A DNA stretch of 64,000 nucleotides, taken from the NCBI GenBank assembly GCA_019448385.1, contig JAGTXO010000016.1, forward strand, positions 558,001 through 622,000, given 5' to 3'. This document shows positions 30,266 through 38,993 of this stretch, one piece after another; the first letter of the stretch is position 1, and each line of letters opens with the position of its first letter. The DNA is from Diacronema lutheri (taxonomy: Eukaryota > Haptophyta > Pavlovophyceae > Pavlovales > Pavlovaceae). The position numbers and the translations under genes are program-made. Under the pieces are notes generated by a model, which was given only the letters and a program-made list of their open reading frames with translations, was not told where the DNA came from and did no database searches.

Positions 30266-32094
30266 TCGTTGTGAGCGCCGTCGAAGACGCCGCCGGCGCC
30301 GTCGGCTACGCCGTCGGCTACGCCGCGCGCCGCGCCGCCGTCGCTTTGGTTCAATCGACTCAACGCCTCGACGCTACGCTGCGCCACGCTCGCGCCGCCA
30401 CTCGCGCCGCCACTCGCGCCGCCACCACCGCCGTCGACGGCGCCGGCGCACAGTGCGGATGAGAGCGCGGATGAGCGCCCACTGGCAACCGACGAGCCGA
30501 GGCCACCGCCGACGCCAAAGCGGCCGCGAGACGCGAGGGAGGCGGCGCTGGGGCAGAAGACAGGCGCGGCGACGGACAGCTTGAGCTCTGGAGGGCTGGC
30601 GCCGCTCATCACGAACTCTGCGGCCGTCGGCGAGAGCGCCGATGCCGACGCCGTCGCGCCCGCGCCCTGGGCGCCGGCGGGCGCGCTGCCTCCGCCGCCC
30701 GGTGGTTGCGCGCTGCACGGCGCGCCGCCGCCGCTGCCTCCGCCGCTGCCGACAGACGACACGCGCCCGAGCGCGACCGCATCCGCCGGCTGACCACCCG
30801 CACCCACGGCGCTGGCGCTCACCGGACCACCGCCGTTACAATCCGTACCCACGCCCGTCCCTCCCGCCGGCATCAGCATGGCTGCCGCCGACGCCATCTG
30901 GAATTCGCGCGCGGTGGGCGAGAGCTCCGAGCGGAGCGCGGCGGCCGCCGCCATCGTTGCGCCCGCCGCCATCGTTGCGCCCGCCGCCATCGTTGCGCCC
31001 GCCGCCATCGTTGCGCCCGCCGGGCCGAATGGCGGCTGCGGCTGTGCGAGCGGCTGCTGCGGCTGTGCCACTGTGCACTCCGCGCGCTGTTGCGACGTAG
31101 GCGACAGAGCGCCACCGCTTCCGCTCGCCGGCGCGCTCAGTGAAGGGTTCGCGCCAGCCGCTCCGCCTCCTGTGCCCGCCTGCGCTGTCGCGAACTCGCC
31201 GCCGCCGTTTCCGCCGCCACCTCCGCCTCCGTCCCCGCCTCCGCCTCCGCCTCCCGACATGACAAACTCGCGAGCGCTCGCCGAAAGCGACGCACAGCCG
31301 CCCGCGAGCGCACCACCCGCCATAGCGCCCCCGCCGCAGAGTCCGGTCACTCCCGGACCAAGCGGCCCGCTTGCGACACAGCCGTCGCCAGGCGCGCACG
31401 CCAGCTGCGCGCCCGCGCCCCTCGGCTGCGGCGCGACGGCGAGCGACGCATGCAAGGTGGCAGCGCCGTACCCGCCCGACGGCACGCGCCCCCCGAGCGG
31501 CGGCTGCACAAGCTGTTCCTGCTGCTGCTGCTGCATGTGCGCGCCGCCGGGCGCGTGCACGAGCGGCGCCGCGCCGAGGTGTGCGGCGAGCGGCCCGCCA
31601 ACATCGCTGCTGGGCTGCTTGGAGCGCGTGCCGCCATTGTGCGAGCAATGCGCATGGCTGCCGAGCGAGTGCGCGCACCCGGCCGCGCGCGCGCCCGGCG
31701 CGGCCGGGCCGCCTGTGCCGTTGGCCGCCGCCGCCGCGTGCAGCTGCAGCGCGAGGAGGTGCTGCGCGTATTGCGCGGGAAAATCGTATTGCGCGGGAAA
31801 ATCGTCACCTCCGCCGCCGCAGCCGCAGCCGACGAGGGCGGGCGGCGCGCACGCGCCGAGGCACATCGCGCCGTGCGCGCCGGGCGGGCCGCACTCACCC
31901 GGCGCGAGCTGCGCGGACGCGCCGCATGGCTGCGCCGCGCGCAGCATCGGCGCGTAGGCGTGCACGTGGCACGCCGACTGCGCGGCCGCGGACTGCGCGG
32001 CGGCTGCGGCGGCTGCGTGCGCGGCGTGCGCGGCGTGCGCGCCGCCGTGCAGGTGCCAAAAGGCCTCGGGCGTGAGCTGCGCGACCTGCGCCAT
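27774..32094 (-). CDS. PAN3: PAN3, deadenylation complex subunit
   Basis: Exons are complement of 29768-32094, ~29500-29690, 28401-28972, 28113-28201 and 27774-27957, about 1,120 residues. The pseudokinase starts with YHSLVPLDD near residue 690 and continues Y-G-V-P-T-T-V-F-R-A, ALRRVDG, and QHPNLVELREV. Later exons give LFSVHSLGMATRALEPARLL, then a run QQGEDLASLGKLLLNLGC, INERPEF-like VNERPEF, WSETGDRYLLKLLRDALFHQ, NKLDVG and SYRDMRALLESAF, which is the PAN3 knob. The PAN2-PAN3 complex shortens poly(A) tails. The N-terminal ~690 residues are low-complexity with three PAM2-like motifs. Introns carry minisatellites. The exon 1/2 junction lacks an AG acceptor, so its exact position is uncertain. 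The first in-frame ATG is 32094; no CCCH finger was found. Confidence 0.9.
28287..28386. repeat. 12-bp minisatellite in a PAN3 intron
   Basis: Units of GGCGCCGCGTCC repeat about eight times within the third PAN3 intron (28202-28400). The first copies differ by one base (GGTGCC). Confidence 0.85.
29198..29490. repeat. Two minisatellites in a PAN3 intron
   Basis: The 527-bp intron 28973-29499 holds about five copies of the 13-bp unit GGCCGATCCGGAC (near 29203-29270). It also holds a run of GCGGTCCGGC-type units (near 29380-29485). The largest PAN3 intron is thus mostly repeat. Confidence 0.8.
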
Positions 32095-33144
32095 CGGGGG
32101 GCCCTCGGGCAACCCCGCGGGCGCGACGCCCGCCTGCGGCGCCAGAGGCGTGCCCCTGCGCGTTGGCAGCGGGCAGCGCGTCGCGCGGGGAGGGCAGCGT
32201 GCACGGCGCGCGTCGCGTACGAGATGAGAGGTGGGCGGCGCGGCGTACCGTACAGGCACGCCGCGGCCGGCCTAAAGAAGCCACGCGGCCCACGCGCGTT
32301 CTCGCACGGGTGCGAGAACGCGCCCAGCTGTGGTGAGCCCCCTAGGAAGCCGCTCGGTAGGTGTCCGGTGCGCGGCGCGCGTCGCGCGGCGCGTGCGGCC
32401 GCCGCGCGGCGGACGGACGGACAGCGCGCGTGCACGCCAGGACTCCGTGCCTGGATTCTCGCGCGCGCTGCGCTGCGCGCGCGCTGCGCGCGCCGACGCG
32501 GCTGGCGGAGAGCCTCGCGACGAGCGCTCAGCGGAGCGCGGCAAGCGCGCGTGACGTCGTGGCAGGCAAGCTGAGCGTGCTGAGACGAAGCCGCGCGGTG
32601 CGCGCACCAGATGTTCTGCATAGGCACACCGGACGGCGCCTGATCCAACGAGCCGAGGCGCGCGGACGCACGTCGTCGCGCGTACAGCGCGCGTCACGAC
32701 GCGGCGCGCGGCGCGGGCGCGCGCGCGCGCACGCGGGCCGACGATCACCCTGCAGAGTGCCGGCGTGAACGGCGGCGCAGAAGCGGCACGCATGCCGACG
32801 CGCGTACCTGCCCGACCCATTCGTGCTGCCCAAACATAAAGCTTGCCCTCCTCCCCGCGCCCGCCCACCGTGACCGCAAGGAGCTTGACGGCCGGCACAG
32901 CAGCAGGGGGAGGCAGGGGAAAACCTAGCAAAAGGGTTTTGTCGGAAAATGCCGCACCTCTCGGAAGCCATCGTGCGTACCTCTGGAGCAAGGTGGTCGC
33001 CCCTACTCACTCGACCGCGGCGCGGTACGCGCACGCGCGCGCACGCGCGCCGCTCACGCGCTGCCATGCCCCGTTGGCTCGCGCACGGGCGCGCTCCCCG
33101 GCGTTACCGCGCATCCGCAGGCCAGCCACCGGGGCGCGTGCGCG
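32095..33144. other. Intergenic region with perfect hairpin
   Basis: This 1,050-bp interval separates the PAN3 start (minus) from the next plus-strand gene. No family motif was found in any frame, although an upstream non-coding or N-terminal exon of PAN3 could lie here. A 13-bp perfect inverted repeat with a 4-base loop sits at 32294-32323. The region 32700-32740 is an alternating GC run. Confidence 0.5.
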
Positions 33145-33801
33145 ATGAATCCGTTCGGCCGCTTCATGGACCCGCAGGCGGGCAAAAAGAAGGAGATGAA
33201 GAAGCAATTCATGCACAAGGTGAAGGAGACGTTTGTCAGCCTGGTTGCGCCCCGCATCGCCGCCACCTTTGATGACGTGACCGTCTCCGAGATCATCTGC
33301 GGCGACCCCGAGTGCGCGCCGGTCGACACGATCGTGCGGATTATCTTCAAGGACGCGCCAATCAAATCGTTCGGGATGCCAAAGGAGGTGGAGGACGTGA
33401 CGCTCGAAGATCTGCAGGAGTTCATGCCGACCGATGATGTCCTCGAGGGCTGGTCGCGCGGCGAAGATCTCGAGTGGCCGCCGCTGCCCGACGAGGGCGA
33501 GCCGCCTCAGGACGTTGTCCTGCGCTTCGAGCTCGGCGACCGCGTCGAGTGCCGCGTGGGCGCGACCAAATGGGCGGCGGGCGTGGTCATTAAGCAGTGG
33601 TACCGCGAACCCGGCTGGCCGACCGACCACTTCGCCCCCTACCAGATCCAGCTCGACAATGGCAAAAAGATCTTCGCGCCCAAGGACGACGTGCAGGTCA
33701 TCCGCGCCGAGCCGCCGCCGCCAGAGGCCAACGGCGCGGACAGCGCCGAGCCGGCGGCGGAGGGCGACGGAGGGGCGCACGCGCCGATGCACTCGTCCTA
33801 G
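33145..33801 (+). CDS. Unknown protein with algal C-terminal beta domain
   Basis: This single exon of 218 residues starts MNPFGRFMDPQAGKKKEM. The N-terminal half (residues 15-110) is an alpha/beta region with an E-I-I-C-G-D-P-E-C-A-P-V-D-T segment and FKDAPIKSFGMPKEVEDVT. The C-terminal half (about 125-190) holds a small beta domain: a D-R-V-E-C-R-V-G start, W-A-A-G-V-V, YREPGWP, APYQIQLDNGK and APKDDVQVIR. This last module recurs in many haptophyte, diatom and dinoflagellate proteins, to my knowledge without a defined function. The tail is Ala/Pro-rich. No signal peptide or membrane segment is seen. Codon bias is strong, so the gene is secure although its role is not. Confidence 0.75.
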   Translation: MNPFGRFMDPQAGKKKEMKKQFMHKVKETFVSLVAPRIAATFDDVTVSEIICGDPECAPVDTIVRIIFKDAPIKSFGMPKEVEDVTLEDLQEFMPTDDVLEGWSRGEDLEWPPLPDEGEPPQDVVLRFELGDRVECRVGATKWAAGVVIKQWYREPGWPTDHFAPYQIQLDNGKKIFAPKDDVQVIRAEPPPPEANGADSAEPAAEGDGGAHAPMHSS

Positions 33802-34065
33802 GCTGAGCACGCCGCGGCGTGCTGAGCGCGGCGTGCTGAGCACGGCGAGCGGGCGGGCGGGCGGCGCGGCGCTCTCTCGAGAGTTCGTTTGCCAAATGTA
33901 CGGATAGGTGGCGCCGGAAGGCGCGCTAGTGGGTGGCGTCGGAGGGCGCGCTAGTGCGGCGGGGGCAAGGGTGCGACTCGCCCATGGGGAACTGGGAAAG
34001 TCGGAACGAGCTCCTGGGCCTGGCCCGTCGTTGCGGTTGCGTGACGCGTCACCCGACCCGCCGCC

Positions 34066-36661
34066 ATGGTGCGGTGGCTGCTCGCGGCGGCGGCAACCCT
34101 CGCGCCGGCGGTGCGCGGGTTTTACCTGCCGGGCGTCGCGCCCAAGGAGTTCGACGATGGCGAGCGCGTCGAAGTGAAGGTGAACAAGCTCACCTCCACG
34201 CGCACGCAGCTGCCCTATGACTACTACTCCCTCGCGTTCTGCCGGCCGACGGACGTGGTCAACGCGGCCGAGAACCTCGGCGAGGTGCTGCACGGCTCGG
34301 TGATCAAGAACTCGCCGTACGACATCCGGATGTCTGAGACGCAGTTCAAGATCCTCTGTCGCAAGGTGCTCACCGAGGCGGAGGCCAAGGCCTTCGCCGA
34401 CAAGATCCGCGACGAGTACCGCGTGCACATGCTCATGGACAACCTGCCGGCCGCGACCAAGATGTACCGCGAGATGGCCGATGGGAAGGTGGTGACGATG
34501 TACGACCGCGGGTACGCGCTCGGCTTCGTCGGTGGCTCCGACAAGGCTGTCGCCGCCGTCGTCAACACGCACGCGCGCGCCGGCGTGCCGTACGTGAACA
34601 ACCACCTGCGGTTTGTCGTCAAATTCCACAAGGACGAGAGCTTCACCGGCGCGCGGATCGTCGGCTTCGAGGTGGAGCCGCTCTCGGTGAAGCACGCATA
34701 CAAGGGCGAGCCGAGCGCCGACGTCGCGCTCCTCTCGCTCACCACCGTCCCCGTCGGGCCTGACCTCCCGCCGCAGCCTGTTGACGTCGCTGGCGAGGTG
34801 CGCGCGCGCCCGCGCCGCTGGCGGCGCGCGGCCGCGCGGCAAGCGCCGGCGTGCGCGCCGCCACGCGCTCGCACGCGCACGTCCTCCACCCGCCGCCCGC
34901 TGCGCCCTCCACTGCTGCGGGCGCGCGGCCCGCTCGCGCCCGCCGCTCGCGCGCCGGTCGCATGCGCCCATGCCGTAGGTCATCTTCACCTACGATGTGA
35001 AGTGGGAGCATTCGGAGATCCGCTGGGCGTCGCGCTGGGACCTGTACCTGTACATGGGCGACGACCAGGTCCACTGGTTCTCCATCATCAACTCCCTCGC
35101 CATCGTGCTGCTCCTGACGGGGATTGTCGCGATGATCTTAATGCGCACGCTGCGACGAGATTTGAACAGGTACAACGCGCAGCATGGCGGCGTACAACGC
35201 GCAGCATGGCGGCGGCGGAGCGGGCCGCGTGGCGGCAACGGAGCGGGCGGCGCGCGCGCGCTCGACCCACGCCGCGCGCGCGGCGCGCCGATGCCGCGCG
35301 CCGCACGCCGCGCGCTGCGCGCCGGCCGCCCCGCCGCGCCGCGCTGGCCGCCGCGCCGCGCAGGTATAATGAGGTCGACAAGGAGGAGCTCTCTGAGGAG
35401 TCCGGGTGGAAGTTGGTGCACGGCGACGTGCTCCGGCCGCCGCCGCTGCCGCTGCTGCTCGCGAGCAGCGCAGGCGTCGGCGTGCAGCTCTTCCTGATGG
35501 CGTTCATCTCGATCCTCTGCGCGATGCTCGGCTTCCTGTCGCCGTCCAATCGCGGTGGTCTCCTCACCGCCACGGTGCTGCTCTACGTGCTGATGGGTAT
35601 CCCCGCGGGGTACCACTCGGCCTACCTGTACAAGAGCCTCAAGGGCGCCGAGTGGCAGAAGTGCACGCTCACGACCGCGCTCTTCTACCCGGCCACTGTC
35701 TTCGCCCTCATCCTCGCACTCAACTGCTTCATCTGGGCGAAGGGCTCGTCCGCGGCACTCCCGTTCGGCACGCTGCTCGCGCTGCTCGCGATGTGGTTTG
35801 GCATCTCGGTGCCGCTCGTCTTCCTTGGCGCCTTCTTCGGCTACAAGGCCAAGCTGCCCGACGCGCCCGTCCGGACGAATGAGATCCCGCGGCAGGTGCC
35901 CGAGCAGGCGTGGTACATGGGCGCTGCGTTCAACGTGCTCATGGGAGGCATTTTGCCCTTTGGTGCGATCTTCATCGAGCTCTTCTTTATCATGACGAGC
36001 ATCTGGCTGCAGCGCTTCTACTACGTCTTCGGCTTCCTCATGCTCGTTCTCCTCATCCTCGTCATCACGTAGGCGCGCACGTGACCGGAAAGGGAAAGGG
36101 AAAGGGAATGGGAAAGGGAAAGGGAAAGGGGGGGGGGGAAAGAGAGAGAGATATGCGCTCGCGCCGCGCCGCGCGCCGGCCGACACGCGCGGGCCCCCGC
36201 GCGCAACCGCGCATCGCGCGCATCGCAGCTGCTCGGAGATCTCGATCGTGCTCTGCTACTTCCAGCTATGTAACGAGGATTACCATTGGTGGTGGCGTTC
36301 CTTCCTCACGAGCGGCTCGTCGGTAACGCGCGCCGCGCGATGGCCAAGGCGACGCGCGCGTGCGCGGCGCACGGTGCGGCGTGGTCAGACGGCCGCACGC
36401 GCTCTCACCGCGCGCGTCGTCGCCGGCCCGCGCGGCGATCCGTCTCGATGGCGCGCGCGTGGGCAGGGCCTTTACCTCTTTGGGTATTCGATCATGTACT
36501 TTTACACGCAGCTCGAGATTGTGAACCCGATCCCGACGATGGTCTATTTCGGGTATATGGCGGTTGCATCCCTCGTCTTCTTCCTCGTGACGGGCACGGT
36601 CGGTTTCTACTCGTCGTGGCAATTCGTCTGGGCCATCTACTCGGCCGTCAAGGTCGACTGA
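34066..36661 (+). CDS. TM9SF nonaspanin (EMP70 family)
   Basis: Exons are 34066-34797, 34979-35169, 35364-36068, 36229-36322 and 36467-36661 (introns 181, 194, 160, 144 bp), giving 638 residues. A signal peptide (residues 1-18, VRWLLAAAATLAPAVRG) precedes the lumenal domain starting FYLPGVAPKEF, the family's classical start after cleavage. Nine membrane segments follow; family blocks include VIFTYDVKWE, MDDQVHWFSI-like GDDQVHWFSI, CYFQLCNEDYHWWWRSFLTS and the C-terminal IYSAVKVD, a KXD/E Golgi-retention type signal. TM9 proteins act in endosome/Golgi sorting. Intron 3 contains a GGGAAA repeat. Splice joins restore the family sequence exactly at all four junctions. Confidence 0.95.
36089..36148. 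repeat. GGGAAA simple repeat in TM9SF intron 3
   Basis: About eight purine hexamers (GGGAAA, one GGGAAT) lead into a run of 11 G and a short GA run. This is all inside intron 3 of the TM9SF gene, on the sense strand. Confidence 0.85.
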
Positions 36662-36718
36662 GCCCGTCGACTGAGCCCGTCGACCGAGCCTGTCGACTGA
36701 GCCCGTCGACTGGGCTTG
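36650..36718. repeat. 12-bp tandem repeat at the TM9SF stop
   Basis: GTCGACTGAGCC units, about five copies with small changes, start at the last codons of the TM9SF gene. The first copy supplies the stop codon (GTCGACTGA), and the array continues into the 3' region. Confidence 0.8.
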
Positions 36719-37279
36719 CCCGATGCAGTGTCACAGCGTCGCCGAGAATGTGCAGCGTCATCCGGGCAGCGTCGTCCGGACAGACTCGACGCTCGATACA
36801 GTGCCGGGCAGGGGCGGCCTCCACTGCGAGGTGCACCGGCCGGTCCTTGGCACTGCGCTGCAGCGCGGCGTGCACGGGCAGTGGCGCTCCATTCGGGCAA
36901 CAACCACCAGTGTCCACAGGAGGGCAAACTGGACTGAGTCACCACCGCCGTCTCGCGCCCGCGACGGGCGCATGCACCTCTGCTGGCGGAGGGCAATCAG
37001 CGCGCACGTTCGAAGTCAAGAGCTGCAGAGCTCATACGACGATGCGACGCTAGAGCTTTTTGAACCTCCCCCCCCCCCCCCCCCCCCTTTGAATATCTCC
37101 TGCCGCTCCGGCCAGCGCAGCTCGGCAGCGTGGCGCTCGCGCGCACCTACGACGAGGCCCGTTGCCGCGCGCGCGTGGCGGCGGACGCCGGCGCCGGCGC
37201 CAGCGCGCGCGGCGGCCGGCCGCGCGCGTGCCGCGCAGACGGCGCCCGCGGGCTCACGCGCGCGTCGACGGCGTCCGTT
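36719..37279. other. Convergent intergenic region
   Basis: This holds the 3' flanks of the TM9SF gene (plus) and the Myb gene (minus). It contains a run of about 20 C near 37068-37087 and no frame with family motifs. No polyadenylation signal of AATAAA type is seen. Confidence 0.4.
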
Positions 37280-38692
37280 TCAGGGGTCACCCTCGCAGCC
37301 GACGGGAGCTTTCTCCTCCGCCGCCGGGCACTGCGTGGCGGGAACCGGCGCGATGTAGCGCGAGCTGGGGACGGGCGCCGGCATATTTTGCACGCGGATC
37401 TGCAAAGCCTGCCACCTGTTTTTGATTCCGTGGCCCGTCCGGCCGGGGAGAAAGTGCGCGAGCGCCGCCCAGCGCGGCCCCATGCGCATGTACGCGGAGA
37501 TGATGCACTCGTCCTCCTCGGGCGTGTACGGCTCATGCAACACCGTCGGGTCGAGGTAGTGCAAGTAGCGCGCGTTGCACTGGCTTAGCGTGCGGCCCGG
37601 CACGCACGCGGCGATGCTCTTCCAGCATCGGTTCGGGTGGCGCGCGACCGCGTCGAGCAGAGCGGCGTCCTCCTCCTGCGACCACAGGCGGCGCGGCGCC
37701 TTGAGCGTCTTCGCCCTCGAGCCGCGCACGCGCTGGCGGTCCGGCCCGCCCTGCCCCCGGACCGCGCCGCGCGCGTCGGCGCTGCTCGCGTCGGCCTCCG
37801 TCCCGGCGTCGTCGAGAACCTCGTTGTCGACGGGCGCGTCGGCTTCGCGCGCCTTTGCGCTTGGCACGCTCGCGACCTTCACGCTCCCGCCACTGGCACC
37901 GCCAGACTCTGCGGCCATCGCGCTGCATACGGCGGCGCGCGCGCCGCACGCCGCGGCGTCCGCGCACGCGCGCCGGCGCGCCGCGTCGAGCGCCGCGGCG
38001 AGCAGGAACGCGTCGGCTGTCGCGGAGACATCGTGCTGCAACTCGCGCGGGAAGGTCATTTCCGGCGCGCAGTCCGCGAGCGACGAGGCGACGACGCTCG
38101 CCAGCACGCAGCTCTGCGTCGGCGCGGGCGCCGCGGCAGAAGGCGCCGGTGCAGCTGCCATGCGTTCGACGTCAACGTGCATGCGCGCGTCGAGCCGCTG
38201 CGTGAGGATGAGCACCCACGCGCCCGGCTCGACCGAGCACGGCTGCACGTTTGCGGTCGGCTCGCCTTGGGCGAGGCCGTCAACCGCCGACGGCCGCGCA
38301 CACGCGTCGCTCGCCGGCACGCCGCCGCCAACCGCCGCCTCCGCCGTCGCAGCCGCCGGGACCGCACACCAGCACGCGTCGAGAAGGGCGTCGAGCGCGC
38401 CGATGTGCATGGCTGGGAATGTCACGACACCCCATGCGCGCACGATCTTGCCCGGCAGCACGACGTAGAGCTCGTAGCCCGCGTCGAGGTCGTCGCACAT
38501 GGCCGCAGCGACGAGCGCCGCACCCTCGCAATTGAGATCGCACGCGAAGGCGACGTACTCGTCGCCCCACCGCTGCTCCACGCGCCTAGTTGTGTAAGGG
38601 ATCTCGCGCTTGACCGCATGCACGGGCGCCGCGGCCCGCCGACGGATGCGCGCCCCCAGCGCCCTCTCCGCCGCGTCAAGGGCGGCGTGCAT
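37280..38692 (-). CDS. Two-repeat Myb-type DNA-binding protein
   Basis: This single exon of 470 residues starts at the ATG at 38692; the frame is open to 38743 but without an ATG. Two Myb repeats lie near the C-terminus (about residues 345-445). The first is RLWSQEEDAALLDAVARH with W-K-S-I-A-A and R-Y-L-H-Y-L-D. The second is YTPEEDECIISAYMRMG with W-A-A-L-A-H-F-L-P-G-R-T and I-K-N-R-W. The tryptophan series is W..W in repeat 1 and a Tyr replacing the first Trp in repeat 2, as in plant-type R3 repeats. A conserved-looking domain fills residues 1-110 (W-G-D-E-Y-V-A-F-A). The middle is Ala-rich. A transcription factor or SNAPc-like role is possible; no target can be inferred. Confidence 0.85.
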   Translation of the reverse strand: MHAALDAAERALGARIRRRAAAPVHAVKREIPYTTRRVEQRWGDEYVAFACDLNCEGAALVAAAMCDDLDAGYELYVVLPGKIVRAWGVVTFPAMHIGALDALLDACWCAVPAAATAEAAVGGGVPASDACARPSAVDGLAQGEPTANVQPCSVEPGAWVLILTQRLDARMHVDVERMAAAPAPSAAAPAPTQSCVLASVVASSLADCAPEMTFPRELQHDVSATADAFLLAAALDAARRRACADAAACGARAAVCSAMAAESGGASGGSVKVASVPSAKAREADAPVDNEVLDDAGTEADASSADARGAVRGQGGPDRQRVRGSRAKTLKAPRRLWSQEEDAALLDAVARHPNRCWKSIAACVPGRTLSQCNARYLHYLDPTVLHEPYTPEEDECIISAYMRMGPRWAALAHFLPGRTGHGIKNRWQALQIRVQNMPAPVPSSRYIAPVPATQCPAAEEKAPVGCEGDP

Positions 38693-38993
38693 CAATCCTT
38701 GAGCCACCGGCTCGGGCCCTCCCAGCCAGCCCACTGAGCGCACAACTGACTGCCAAACGATGGCTCCATTTGCTTTGGCTTCAAATAAAAAGCGCCTTTT
38801 GAGGGTTTAATTGAAATTAAATAGTGAGCCCCCGGGGGCCCCGCCGGCGTCGGTGCACTCCATCAGCATTCCATCGCAGGGCCCCCATCACTGTTGCGCG
38901 CTCAAGCTGTCGGGTGGGCGGGATGACTGGTCAGGCGGGGCGCTCGCGCGGCTCGAAACGGAGCTCGAGCTGCTCGAGCGTGGCGCTGGACGA
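38693..38993. other. Intergenic, AT-rich patch
   Basis: This lies between the 3' end of the HSP90 gene and the start of the Myb gene, both minus strand. An AT-rich patch at 38776-38822 (with TTTAATTGAAATTAAATAG) stands out in GC-rich DNA. Read on the minus strand it lies about 85-130 bp upstream of the Myb ATG and could hold its TATA-like element. Confidence 0.4.
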
